Shown piece by piece: positions 1-6,458 of a stretch of 6,754 nucleotides of DNA. Below the pieces are notes generated by a model, which was given only the letters and a program-made list of their open reading frames with translations, had not been told where the DNA came from and did no database searches. Position 1 is the stretch's first letter, and each line of letters opens with the position of its first letter. The translations under genes were made by a program, and so were the position numbers. This DNA is from Caldifarciminota bacterium (GTDB lineage Bacteria > Hydrothermota > Tepidihabitantia > B3-TA06): the NCBI GenBank assembly GCA_014729665.1, contig WJJO01000289.1:1-6754 (forward strand). The letters are read 5' to 3'.

Positions 1-612
1 CTCTACGAACTTCACGAAACAGTTCTTGATGTCCTCGAAATTTTCATAGTAATCCAGGTGCTCGGGTTCGATATTGGTAACCAGGGCTATGGTGGGATAA
101 AGATGAAGGAACGAGCGGTCGCTCTCGTCGGCCTCGGCCACGAGGTACTCCGATGCACCTAGTTTTGCGTTAGAGCCTATCTCCACTACCTTTCCCCCGA
201 TAATTGAGGTTGGATCCAACTCACCCAGTTCGAGCATCAGGCTGATGACGGAGGAGGTCGTGGTCTTCCCGTGTGTTCCCGACACGGCTATTGCATACTT
301 CATCCGCATCAACTCCCCCAGCATCTCCCCTCTTCCGATAATTGGTATACCCCTTTCTTGCGCCGCCGTGATCTCGGGATTATCCCGGGGGATGGCCGAT
401 GAGATAACCAGAACGTCAGCCTCCTTCAGGTTCTCTTTCTTGTGTCCAGTCTCGACCCTTATCCCGGCCTTCACGAGCCTCTCGGTTATTTCGGATTCCT
501 TGAGATCAGAACCCGCAACCTCGAACCCCAGGTTATGTATGATATAGGCCAGACCGCTCATACCTATCCCGCCTATACCGACCATGTGTATGTGCTTTAC
601 GCGGCCAAACAT
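1..612 (-). CDS. murC: UDP-N-acetylmuramate--L-alanine ligase MurC, N-terminal 204 residues (3' end cut by window edge)
   Basis: MurC joins L-alanine to UDP-MurNAc with ATP in the cytoplasm, the first peptide-adding step of peptidoglycan synthesis. Seen in the translation: the N-terminal nucleotide-binding fold with GIGGIGMSG at residues 12-20, the ATP-binding loop SGTHGKTTT at 111-119 (His after Thr is typical of MurC among Mur ligases), EADESDRSF at 160-168 and NIEPEHLDYY at 180-189. The frame is open to base 1, so roughly the C-terminal half (family length about 450-480 residues) lies outside the window. The ATG at 612 is chosen because it starts just before the conserved glycine-rich segment and has an AAAGGA site seven bases upstream. 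The start overlaps the end of murG by 16 bases, suggesting coupled translation. All visible motifs are canonical, so the assignment is secure; only the missing half is unknown. Confidence 0.97.
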   Translation of the reverse strand, partial: MFGRVKHIHMVGIGGIGMSGLAYIIHNLGFEVAGSDLKESEITERLVKAGIRVETGHKKENLKEADVLVISSAIPRDNPEITAAQERGIPIIGRGEMLGELMRMKYAIAVSGTHGKTTTSSVISLMLELGELDPTSIIGGKVVEIGSNAKLGASEYLVAEADESDRSFLHLYPTIALVTNIEPEHLDYYENFEDIKNCFVKFVE

Positions 613-1622
613 TTCTCAATCCTTTCTCTGATGACCCGTGCGGCATCTTGTGGGACGAGTCCGTGCGCCTGCTCACCCATCTTCTTCCGCAGGGCCTTAT
701 CTTTAATCAACTCCTTAAGCAGGGGCTCTGCTCTTTTAATCTCCTGTTCGGGAACCATAACTGCTGCATTAGCCTTATGCGCCCATAGGGCATTGTGTAG
801 CTGGTGATCGTCAACGGCATGCGGAAACGGCACCAGGATGGAAGGTATCCCGTTTACCAGGAGTTCGCTTAAGGTTATAGCGCCTGCGCGTGAGATTGCA
901 ACCCTTGTCTGTGTATAGAGTTCCTCCGGATGAGATGTGAACTCGACTAGTTCGAGATTGGCAAGTGGAGGCCTTGCCTTAAGTTCGGGATAGTCGCGCC
1001 TTCCGGTAAGGATGATAAACTTCTCGCGAGGAAACTTCTGCGCCAGTTCATAGCCTAGATAGTTGAGTCTCCTTGCTCCTCCTGACCCCCCGAGGACTAG
1101 AATCTTCTTCCCTTCTTTTCTGCTAACGAGTATGACCGATCTGCGAAGTACGTTTCCTGTAAATACAGTCCTGGCCTTTAAGGATACTCCTTCGACCACT
1201 GGAATACCTAGGTATATTTCACGTGCCGAGGAGGCGCAAAGCCTCGTAACCCGCCCGGGCACCGAATTCTGTTCAAGCAGGAATATGGGGATTCGTTTCT
1301 TCTTGGCTGCTCGGATGACCGGGAAGGACGCGTAGCCACCTGCCCCGATTACTGCTTGAGGACTAAAGGTATCAATGAGTTCAAGGCTCTCCTTCTTTCC
1401 TTTAAAGTAACCGGCTATTGAGCGGAACTTATCACCAACAGAGCGTCCGAAGAATGCGGTGGAAGGCACTATCCTTGCCTCTAACCCCGAGGGAACGAAC
1501 CCTATTCCGCGTGAGTCGGTTACCATCATTACATCGTCTCCTGCATCACTGAATTCATCTGCGAGTGCTAGGGCTGGGAACATATGGCCTCCTGTTCCAC
1601 CGCAGGCGAGCATTAGCCGCAT
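597..1622 (-). CDS. murG: UDP-GlcNAc:lipid I N-acetylglucosaminyltransferase MurG (341 residues)
   Basis: MurG transfers GlcNAc from UDP-GlcNAc to lipid I on the inner face of the cytoplasmic membrane, giving lipid II. It is a two-domain GT-B glycosyltransferase. Seen: GGTGGH at residues 8-13 (acceptor/diphosphate loop, His13 matching the conserved His of E. coli MurG), GAGGYASFP near 93-101, LEQNSVPG at 116-123, TGNVLR at 155-160, GGSGGA at 178-183 and the donor-site segment SRAGAITLSE at 244-253 followed by a PFPHAVDDHQ loop. Length is slightly below the usual 350-360. Three motifs depart from the forms I know best (HEQN, GNPVR and GGSQGA), but the fold signature is unmistakable. The ATG at 1622 has AAAGGAG seven bases upstream; an in-frame ATG three codons later has worse spacing. 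The gene overlaps the end of ftsW by 68 bases and murC by 16. Confidence 0.97.
   Translation of the reverse strand: MRLMLACGGTGGHMFPALALADEFSDAGDDVMMVTDSRGIGFVPSGLEARIVPSTAFFGRSVGDKFRSIAGYFKGKKESLELIDTFSPQAVIGAGGYASFPVIRAAKKKRIPIFLLEQNSVPGRVTRLCASSAREIYLGIPVVEGVSLKARTVFTGNVLRRSVILVSRKEGKKILVLGGSGGARRLNYLGYELAQKFPREKFIILTGRRDYPELKARPPLANLELVEFTSHPEELYTQTRVAISRAGAITLSELLVNGIPSILVPFPHAVDDHQLHNALWAHKANAAVMVPEQEIKRAEPLLKELIKDKALRKKMGEQAHGLVPQDAARVIRERIEKCLAA
620..625 (-). promoter_or_regulatory. Ribosome-binding site of murC
   Basis: AAAGGA read on the minus strand, seven bases before the murC ATG at 612. It lies within the last codons of murG, so ribosomes finishing murG pass over it. Confidence 0.75.
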
Positions 1623-2721
1623 AAGACTTCTCCTTTGCCCGGTTGATGTTTAGAAGGATTCCGATGCCTAAAAGGTTAGCCGAGAGCGCCGAACCGCCGA
1701 AGCTGATAAATGGCAGGGGAAGACCCGTTGTCGGTAAAAGCCCCATGCTAACACCTGCATGAACGATAAAGTAGAGAAATACCATTGCCACCAGAGACAG
1801 ACCCAGGTAGCGTCCGAATGCATCCTCGGTATTGGCCGCTAACCGGAAGCCCTTGAACAGAAACAGGCAGAAGAGGAGCGTAAGACCGGCGATACCGATA
1901 AAACCGAGCTCTTCGCCTATGACCGCGAAGATAAAGTCGGTATGAGGCTGCGGCAGGAACAGGTACTTCTGCATGCCGCCTCCAAGGCCTCGTCCGAGTA
2001 TACCTCCGGAACCGAGCGCTATTCGCGCCTGCTCCAGCTGGTAGTTTCCATTGCCAAGGAAGCCGGCGACCCGCGATTTGGCATGAGGAAACAGTGTTGC
2101 AACCAGTATGAAGGCGCCAACGGCCAAAAGGATTATGGGAAGCAGGTACCTGAGTTTTACACCGGCTGTGAACATGACGAACATAACCAGCATCCCGATA
2201 ACCGTGGCCGTACCCAGGTTGGGCTGCAGAACGATGAGGAGCAGAACCAGGCCGGAGATAACCAGCGGGGGGAGCGTGTAACGCTTGAAACTCCGTTCGG
2301 AGTCCTCGCGTTTGGCGAAAAAGGCTGCAAGGTAAATCAAAAGTCCTACCTTGACGAACTCCGAAGGCTGAAGTGAAAACGTAAGGAATTTTAGCCATCT
2401 AGTCGCTCCCCCGGCCGTGCGTCCGACGAAGAGAACAATAACTAAAACTATCATACCGACGACGATGAGAACGGGCGCTATCTTTCCCCAGAAACGGTAA
2501 GGTACCTTGAGACCTACAAGGAAGAAAAGCAGGCCTACGCCTATCCTTATCGCCTGATTCTTCAGGAAATACAGAGGATCGTTATTTGCAAGGTAAAGAC
2601 TCGAGGAGAAAACCATTACCAGACCGAATCCCACCAGAAGGATGATGATGGCGAAGAATCCGGTATTGCCGTCTTTCTTACCGTCTTGCTGAGATCCGGC
2701 GATAGGCTTTGATAAAGGCAT
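1555..2721 (-). CDS. ftsW: Septal peptidoglycan glycosyltransferase FtsW (SEDS family, 388 residues)
   Basis: FtsW is a polytopic membrane protein that polymerises lipid II into glycan at the division site, together with its class B penicillin-binding protein FtsI (usually upstream of murE, outside this window). About ten hydrophobic segments begin near residue 21. Seen: GATRW at 105-109, QPSE at 118-121, QPNLGT at 166-171 (QPDLGT in E. coli), the signature PHTDFIFAVIGEELG at 259-273 whose Asp262 matches the proposed catalytic Asp297 of E. coli FtsW, and GLLPTTGLPLPFISFGGSA at 327-345. The tail after residue 360 is cytoplasmic and strongly basic. An ATG at 2808 would lengthen the protein by 29 residues, but the ATG at 2721 has GAGGAG seven bases upstream and a normal short N-terminus, so it is preferred. 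It overlaps murD by 44 bases. The SEDS relative RodA is the alternative; location between murD and murG favours FtsW. Confidence 0.94.
   Translation of the reverse strand: MPLSKPIAGSQQDGKKDGNTGFFAIIILLVGFGLVMVFSSSLYLANNDPLYFLKNQAIRIGVGLLFFLVGLKVPYRFWGKIAPVLIVVGMIVLVIVLFVGRTAGGATRWLKFLTFSLQPSEFVKVGLLIYLAAFFAKREDSERSFKRYTLPPLVISGLVLLLIVLQPNLGTATVIGMLVMFVMFTAGVKLRYLLPIILLAVGAFILVATLFPHAKSRVAGFLGNGNYQLEQARIALGSGGILGRGLGGGMQKYLFLPQPHTDFIFAVIGEELGFIGIAGLTLLFCLFLFKGFRLAANTEDAFGRYLGLSLVAMVFLYFIVHAGVSMGLLPTTGLPLPFISFGGSALSANLLGIGILLNINRAKEKSYAANARLRWNRRPYVPSPSTRR
1630..1636 (-). promoter_or_regulatory. Ribosome-binding site of murG
   Basis: AAAGGAG read on the minus strand, seven bases before the ATG at 1622. 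It lies inside ftsW and encodes part of the AKEK segment of the FtsW tail. It decides between the ATG at 1622 and the in-frame ATG at 1613, favouring 1622. Confidence 0.85.
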
Positions 2722-4030
2722 GGCCACGCTCCTCGAAGTTTTTGAAGTTTCCAAAACTGGCAAATCCCGGCGAGAACAGTATTCGTTCCCCCGGGCGACT
2801 GTTTTCAAGGGCCGCTTGGAGGGCGGCCCTTAAGGAGTCGACTATAACGCAGGAGGAGAAATCCTCTCGTTCAAGTATATCTGCGAGCTTTCCGGCATTC
2901 TCGCCGAAAAGAACCAAGAATTTCGCCCGTTCCCTGACGCCCGCGATGAAGGCGTCCAGGGGCAATCCCTTCTCCGTCCCGCCTGCGATGATAACGGAGG
3001 AATCATCGAACGCGTGCACCGAATGATAGAACGCTTCCGGATTGGTGCACATGGAATTGTTAAAAACGGGTCTTTGATCTAATTTTCCAAGATACTGCAT
3101 CCGGTGAGGCAGGCCTGAGAAGCGCTGCAGACCCCAGGCAATCTTGCCTGTCTCGATGCCGAGACTTGATGCAACAGCGGACGCGGCCAGGGCATTTGCC
3201 ACGTTATGCATGCCCGGCAGCAGGAGCTGGCTTCGATTGATTATCCGGCCCCCGCCCGAATAAAGCCCTTCGTTATCGTAGTAGAAATCTGCATCTTTCT
3301 TTTTTACCGAGAAGAAGATATGTCTGCCCGGTATGCTTGAGATATTGGCCGTAGTCTGCCGATCGTCCGCATTGAGTATCGAGTAATCCCCGGAGGTATG
3401 ATTTTTGAACAGAGAAAGCTTGAGTTCCAGGTACTCCTCTGCAGAATGACGATTCAGGTGATCTGCTGTTACATTTAAAAGAACTCCAACGTGTGGCTTA
3501 AAATCGGGACATCGTTCGAGCTGAAAGGAGGAAACCTCGACCACGTAGACGTCGTAGGGCCTTTCACTTAAAGCTTCTGAAAAGGGTCGACCCGGTGCAA
3601 GGTTACCTCCACAGAAGGCGCTCAATCCTCCTGCCTTGAGTACCTCGGCTGTCCAGGCTGTCGTGGTCGATTTGCCGTTCGTCCCGGTTACAGCAACGGT
3701 TAAAGGCCTTCCCAACTCGCGCCAGGTAAACTCGACTTCGTCGATCATCTCAACACCGGCTGCATCTATCTCTTTAATCCACTCCGCATCTTCAGGGATT
3801 CCCGGACTCTTGATTACGAGATCTGCATCTGTAAGTGCCCGGGGACTATCTATCCTTTGAGCAAGGTTACTCTCCAGGACGAGTTTAATTGACTTATGCA
3901 GATAAGCCTGGGGATTCTCATCGAAAAGGGATAACCTGACGTCCTTCCCAAGAAGATAATCGGTAATACTTCGTCCGACCCTTCCAAGACCGAGGATTCC
4001 AATATTCTTTACTGCAGTCTTCATCATCAT
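2678..4030 (-). CDS. murD: UDP-N-acetylmuramoyl-L-alanine--D-glutamate ligase MurD (450 residues)
   Basis: MurD adds D-glutamate to UDP-MurNAc-L-Ala with ATP in the cytoplasm. Seen: N-terminal nucleotide-like fold with GLGRVGRS at residues 14-21 and SPGIP at 75-79, ATP loop TGTNGKSTT at 115-123, GGNLAPGRPF at 141-150, SSFQLE at 167-172, NVTADH at 186-191 (His191 matching E. coli His183), Lys204 at the position of the carbamylated lysine, GLPHR at 306-310, Lys354 (E. coli Lys348) and the C-terminal SFGNFKNFEERG at 425-436 with Ser425 and Phe432 matching E. coli Ser415 and Phe422. Odd: NNSMCTN at 324-330 replaces the usual NDSKATN, so residues equivalent to E. coli Asp317 and Lys319 are Asn and Met. 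Three ATG codons in a row begin the frame; the first overlaps the mraY stop as ATGA, but AAGGTGA spacing favours the second or third (4027 or 4024). Length is normal and position between mraY and ftsW supports MurD. Confidence 0.94.
   Translation of the reverse strand: MMMKTAVKNIGILGLGRVGRSITDYLLGKDVRLSLFDENPQAYLHKSIKLVLESNLAQRIDSPRALTDADLVIKSPGIPEDAEWIKEIDAAGVEMIDEVEFTWRELGRPLTVAVTGTNGKSTTTAWTAEVLKAGGLSAFCGGNLAPGRPFSEALSERPYDVYVVEVSSFQLERCPDFKPHVGVLLNVTADHLNRHSAEEYLELKLSLFKNHTSGDYSILNADDRQTTANISSIPGRHIFFSVKKKDADFYYDNEGLYSGGGRIINRSQLLLPGMHNVANALAASAVASSLGIETGKIAWGLQRFSGLPHRMQYLGKLDQRPVFNNSMCTNPEAFYHSVHAFDDSSVIIAGGTEKGLPLDAFIAGVRERAKFLVLFGENAGKLADILEREDFSSCVIVDSLRAALQAALENSRPGERILFSPGFASFGNFKNFEERGHAFIKAYRRISARR
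2729..2734 (-). promoter_or_regulatory. Ribosome-binding site of ftsW, deciding the start
   Basis: GAGGAG read on the minus strand, seven bases before the ATG at 2721. In the murD frame these bases encode the Glu-Glu of the conserved NFEERG motif near the MurD C-terminus. I see no comparable site in front of the upstream in-frame ATG at 2808, so translation most likely begins at 2721 with MPLSKP. Confidence 0.85.
2807..2831 (-). repeat. GC-rich inverted repeat (hairpin) inside murD
   Basis: Nine-base perfect inverted repeat: AAGGGCCGC at 2807-2815 and GCGGCCCTT at 2823-2831, separated by seven bases. In the murD frame it encodes the repetitive RAALQAAL helix near residues 401-408. In the transcript it would form a stable stem-loop about 86-110 bases before the ftsW start. 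No run of T follows it in the direction of transcription, so it is not an intrinsic terminator. It may simply result from Ala/Leu codon repetition. Confidence 0.5.
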
Positions 4031-5142
4031 CTCACCTTCAGGGTTGCAAGACCTGCCAGGGCAAAAAGGATCCCCCAGATCCAGAATCGAACCACTATCT
4101 TCGATTCAACCCACCCAGCCAGCTCGAAGTGGTGGTGCAGGGGAGCCATCTTGAACAAACGCTTCTTTCCCTTTGAGGCACGGAACCAGATTATCTGAAG
4201 GATAACGGATATAACTTCCAGGACGAACACGCCTCCGATTATCCCCAGAAGAATCTCCTGTTTTACAACTACTGCGATGAATCCCATCAATGCACCCAGC
4301 GGCAGTGATCCCGTATCACCCATGAAGATAGACGCAGGATGCGTGTTGAACCACAAGAAACCCAGACCTGCGCCGACAATGGTCGCGCATACGATAGCCA
4401 TCTCGCCCGCCTTGGCCACGTAGAGTACGTCGAGGTAAGCGGAAATATTCACATTGCCGGCAACGTATGCAAGCACCGCGTACGCCCCGGCAGCGATTGC
4501 CAGAAGACCTATTGCAAGACCGTCAAGGCCGTCCGCGAAATTCACCCCGTTGCCCGCACCCACAATAAGGAATGTATTGAGAAGGATGTAGAATACCCCT
4601 ATCTGTATTACGTAGTTCTTCAAGAAAAGTACGTTTGTCTGTGAACGCAGGGCTTCCTGTCCCGGATAGAAGAAGTCCGGCAGCATGTACATGATTACGC
4701 TTATCCCCAGGGCAAAGGCAATCTGTGCAACCAGTTTCCAGCGAAGCTTGATGCCCCTCTTATGCTTACGAAGCTTGACGTAATCGTCTGCAAAACCCAA
4801 AGAACCCATCCCTAAAAGGATTGCCAGGGATACGATGACGTAGGGATTGGTGATATCGGCGAAGATCAATAACGAAAGAATAATCGCCCCTACGATCATC
4901 AGTCCGCCCATCGAGGGAGTGCCTGCCTTTTTCCTATGCCCGTCCGGCAGTTCTTCATAGATATGCTCTCCAAGGGCCATCCGTTTAATCTTACGTACTA
5001 CGCTCCTGCCGAAGATGAGGATCAAGAGTATCGCGAATCCCGCACCCAGGGCCGCACGGAAGGTAATGTAGGTAAAAAGGTTAGCCTGCGGGAATAAGGG
5101 AAGCAGTCGTTCCGCAAGAAGATATATCACAGACTCCCCCAT
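4027..5142 (-). CDS. mraY: Phospho-N-acetylmuramoyl-pentapeptide-transferase MraY (371 residues)
   Basis: MraY transfers phospho-MurNAc-pentapeptide from the UDP precursor to undecaprenyl phosphate in the cytoplasmic membrane, forming lipid I. The protein is hydrophobic, compatible with the ten transmembrane helices of the family. Seen: KKAGTPSMGG at residues 71-80, FADDYVK at 117-123 with the two Asp of the Mg-dependent active site (Asp119, Asp120), GNGVNFADGLDG at 197-208, FNTHPASIFMGDTGSL at 265-280 with Asp276 matching E. coli Asp267, and the PLHHHFE motif at 334-340. The end GLATLKVR is identical to that of E. coli as I recall it. Length (about 360 in the family) is normal. The start is uncertain: the ATG at 5142 has little upstream ribosome-binding sequence, while a GTG at 5130 lines up with the E. 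coli Met1 and overlaps the murF stop as GTGA. All catalytic motifs are intact. Confidence 0.97.
   Translation of the reverse strand: MGESVIYLLAERLLPLFPQANLFTYITFRAALGAGFAILLILIFGRSVVRKIKRMALGEHIYEELPDGHRKKAGTPSMGGLMIVGAIILSLLIFADITNPYVIVSLAILLGMGSLGFADDYVKLRKHKRGIKLRWKLVAQIAFALGISVIMYMLPDFFYPGQEALRSQTNVLFLKNYVIQIGVFYILLNTFLIVGAGNGVNFADGLDGLAIGLLAIAAGAYAVLAYVAGNVNISAYLDVLYVAKAGEMAIVCATIVGAGLGFLWFNTHPASIFMGDTGSLPLGALMGFIAVVVKQEILLGIIGGVFVLEVISVILQIIWFRASKGKKRLFKMAPLHHHFELAGWVESKIVVRFWIWGILFALAGLATLKVR
4031..4038 (-). promoter_or_regulatory. Ribosome-binding site of murD before three tandem ATG codons
   Basis: AAGGTGAG read on the minus strand, made from the final LysValArg codons of mraY. It sits directly against the first ATG (4030), which is too close; the second (4027) and third (4024) ATG have about 4 and 7 bases of spacing after GGTGA. 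The three candidates differ by only one or two methionines in the product. Confidence 0.65.
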
Positions 5143-6458
5143 GTTTCAGCTGCAACGTCTTCCAGCCCGCATCCCCTTGAGCCTTTTACCAGGACAGTTG
5201 CCCCGGGTACCAGGCGCTTGCGAAGCTCCTCTGCTGCCTTCTTCTTATCCGGAATGAAGATGACGCCTTCGTGCCTGGGGTATAACTCTGAATAAGGTCC
5301 AGTGATAATAACCAAATCCGCAATGTCACGGGCAAGCTCGAGAATCTCGTGGTGATAGCGCTTAGACTCTTCTCCAAGTTCGAGCATCGCACCGAGTACC
5401 GCAATCCTAGGGGAGGGGAATAGTGTTAAAAGACCTAAGGACTCGTGCATGGATACGGGATTTGCGTTGTAGCAGTCGAGCAGGAGATGGATGTCCCCTA
5501 TCATGCGGTGTTCGAACCTCCACTTCTCAGGCCTTGCCTTTTCTAGTGCTCCTGCAGCCTGATCTAACGGGATATTGAATTCACTGATTGCTATCGAAAG
5601 TGCGGCAACCGCATTGGAAAGGTTGCTTACACCCAGAAGCTTCATGCCTATCTCCTGACCACGGATAGTGAAGGAAATTCCTTCCGTATCCTGGCTATAA
5701 GAGGAAGGCTTAAAATCGGCTTCGGCTTCCTTATCGGCTGTAAATGTCTTAAACCTAATACCTTCCTTCTCGGCGCGCTCTACCAGGGCGGGGTAAACCG
5801 AATCAAAATACACGACACCCTCACGCTCCTTTACAGCCCTTGCTAATTCCCACTTGGCATCCAGGACGTCTTCAAGGGTACCGATTCCTTCCAGATGTCC
5901 CGGACCGATGTTGGTTATGAGTCCGATTGAAGGAGATGCAATCTCAGCAAGCCTTGTAAGCTCACTCTTGTGATTTATCCCCGCCTCGAGAACCGCGATC
6001 TCGTGATCTTCTGCAAGTTCGAATATGGATAAAGGCATTCCGATGAGATTATTCAGGTTTCCCGGATTTGCATAAGTCTTGTACTTTAGATTTAATAAAT
6101 CACTCAGGAGATTCTTAGTCGTCGTCTTTCCGTTCGTTCCTGTGATAACGACAACGGGTATATCGAACTTCCGACGATAGGCAATTGCCGCGTCACCCAG
6201 GGCATTAAGGGTATCCGGGACAAGTATCGTTCTGGGCAGGGAGACGTCCTTTGAGACCAGCGCCGCAACGGCGCCCTTCTCGAATGCCTGTACGGTAAAA
6301 TCGTGACCGTCGAAGTTGGGACCCTTAAGTGCTACGAAGAGTTCGCCCTGCTCTAATGTCCTCGAGTCGGTCGAGACACCTGAAGGCTCTACCGAAAGAT
6401 CGGGCAAATCCTGAGGCTTTCCGCCCGTCGCCCTGATTATCTCATCAAGCGAGAGCAT
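5127..6458 (-). CDS. murF: UDP-MurNAc-tripeptide--D-alanyl-D-alanine ligase MurF (443 residues)
   Basis: MurF adds the D-Ala-D-Ala dipeptide to UDP-MurNAc-tripeptide with ATP, completing the cytoplasmic pentapeptide precursor that MraY uses. Seen in order: the N-terminal substrate domain with GVSTDSRTLEQGELFVALKG at residues 27-46, ATP loop TGTNGKTTT at 106-114, NPGNLNNLIGMPLS at 131-144, EAGINH at 158-163, NIGPGHLE at 183-190, Lys202 at the likely carbamylated position, DCYNANPVSM at 328-337 (the MurF version of the C-terminal substrate motif), LGAMLELGEES at 355-365 (commonly LGDMLELGE) and KGSRGCGLE at 425-433. Length is normal. The ATG at 6458 overlaps murE by 14 bases and has a moderate GGGAAG site six bases upstream. 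The stop overlaps mraY by 16 bases. No sign of truncation or frameshift. Confidence 0.97.
   Translation of the reverse strand: MLSLDEIIRATGGKPQDLPDLSVEPSGVSTDSRTLEQGELFVALKGPNFDGHDFTVQAFEKGAVAALVSKDVSLPRTILVPDTLNALGDAAIAYRRKFDIPVVVITGTNGKTTTKNLLSDLLNLKYKTYANPGNLNNLIGMPLSIFELAEDHEIAVLEAGINHKSELTRLAEIASPSIGLITNIGPGHLEGIGTLEDVLDAKWELARAVKEREGVVYFDSVYPALVERAEKEGIRFKTFTADKEAEADFKPSSYSQDTEGISFTIRGQEIGMKLLGVSNLSNAVAALSIAISEFNIPLDQAAGALEKARPEKWRFEHRMIGDIHLLLDCYNANPVSMHESLGLLTLFPSPRIAVLGAMLELGEESKRYHHEILELARDIADLVIITGPYSELYPRHEGVIFIPDKKKAAEELRKRLVPGATVLVKGSRGCGLEDVAAETWGSL
5134..5140 (-). promoter_or_regulatory. Possible ribosome-binding site for an alternative GTG start of mraY
   Basis: GGGGGAG read on the minus strand, only three bases before an in-frame GTG at 5130. 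The GTG overlaps the murF stop as GTGA and corresponds to Met1 of E. coli MraY by eye alignment. The spacing is short, so this is an open alternative to the ATG at 5142, which itself lacks a clear site. Confidence 0.35.

Noticed and set aside
245..807. Two plus-strand open frames of 100 and 121 codons opposite murC and murG
   Set aside because: Both are antisense to conserved Mur protein segments, and their translations look like random Ser/Cys/Ala-rich shadows.
2204..2224. FtsW QPNLGT in place of QPDLGT as a possible loss of function
   Set aside because: The Asp-to-Asn change is real in the sequence, but I recall natural FtsW/RodA variants at this position, and the proposed catalytic Asp in HTDFIF is intact.
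1942..2376. A 144-codon open frame on the plus strand opposite ftsW
   Set aside because: It is antisense to conserved FtsW codons, low in hydrophobic structure, and shows no family motif. Nothing supports a plus-strand gene anywhere in the window.
1748..2398. A 216-codon open frame on the minus strand inside ftsW
   Set aside because: It lies in another frame of the clearly real ftsW, its translation is rich in Arg, Gly and Pro with no recognisable domain, and it has no independent ribosome-binding site that I can see. It is an out-of-frame shadow.
2722..2808. 29-codon N-terminal extension of ftsW starting at ATG 2808
   Set aside because: The extension is polar, overlaps conserved MurD codons, and lacks a ribosome-binding site, whereas the ATG at 2721 has GAGGAG at ideal spacing.
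6260..6274. Short inverted repeat GCGCCG/CGGCGC in murF
   Set aside because: Only six base pairs with a three-base loop inside Ala-Val-Ala-Ala codons; expected by chance in a sequence of this composition and not near a gene boundary.
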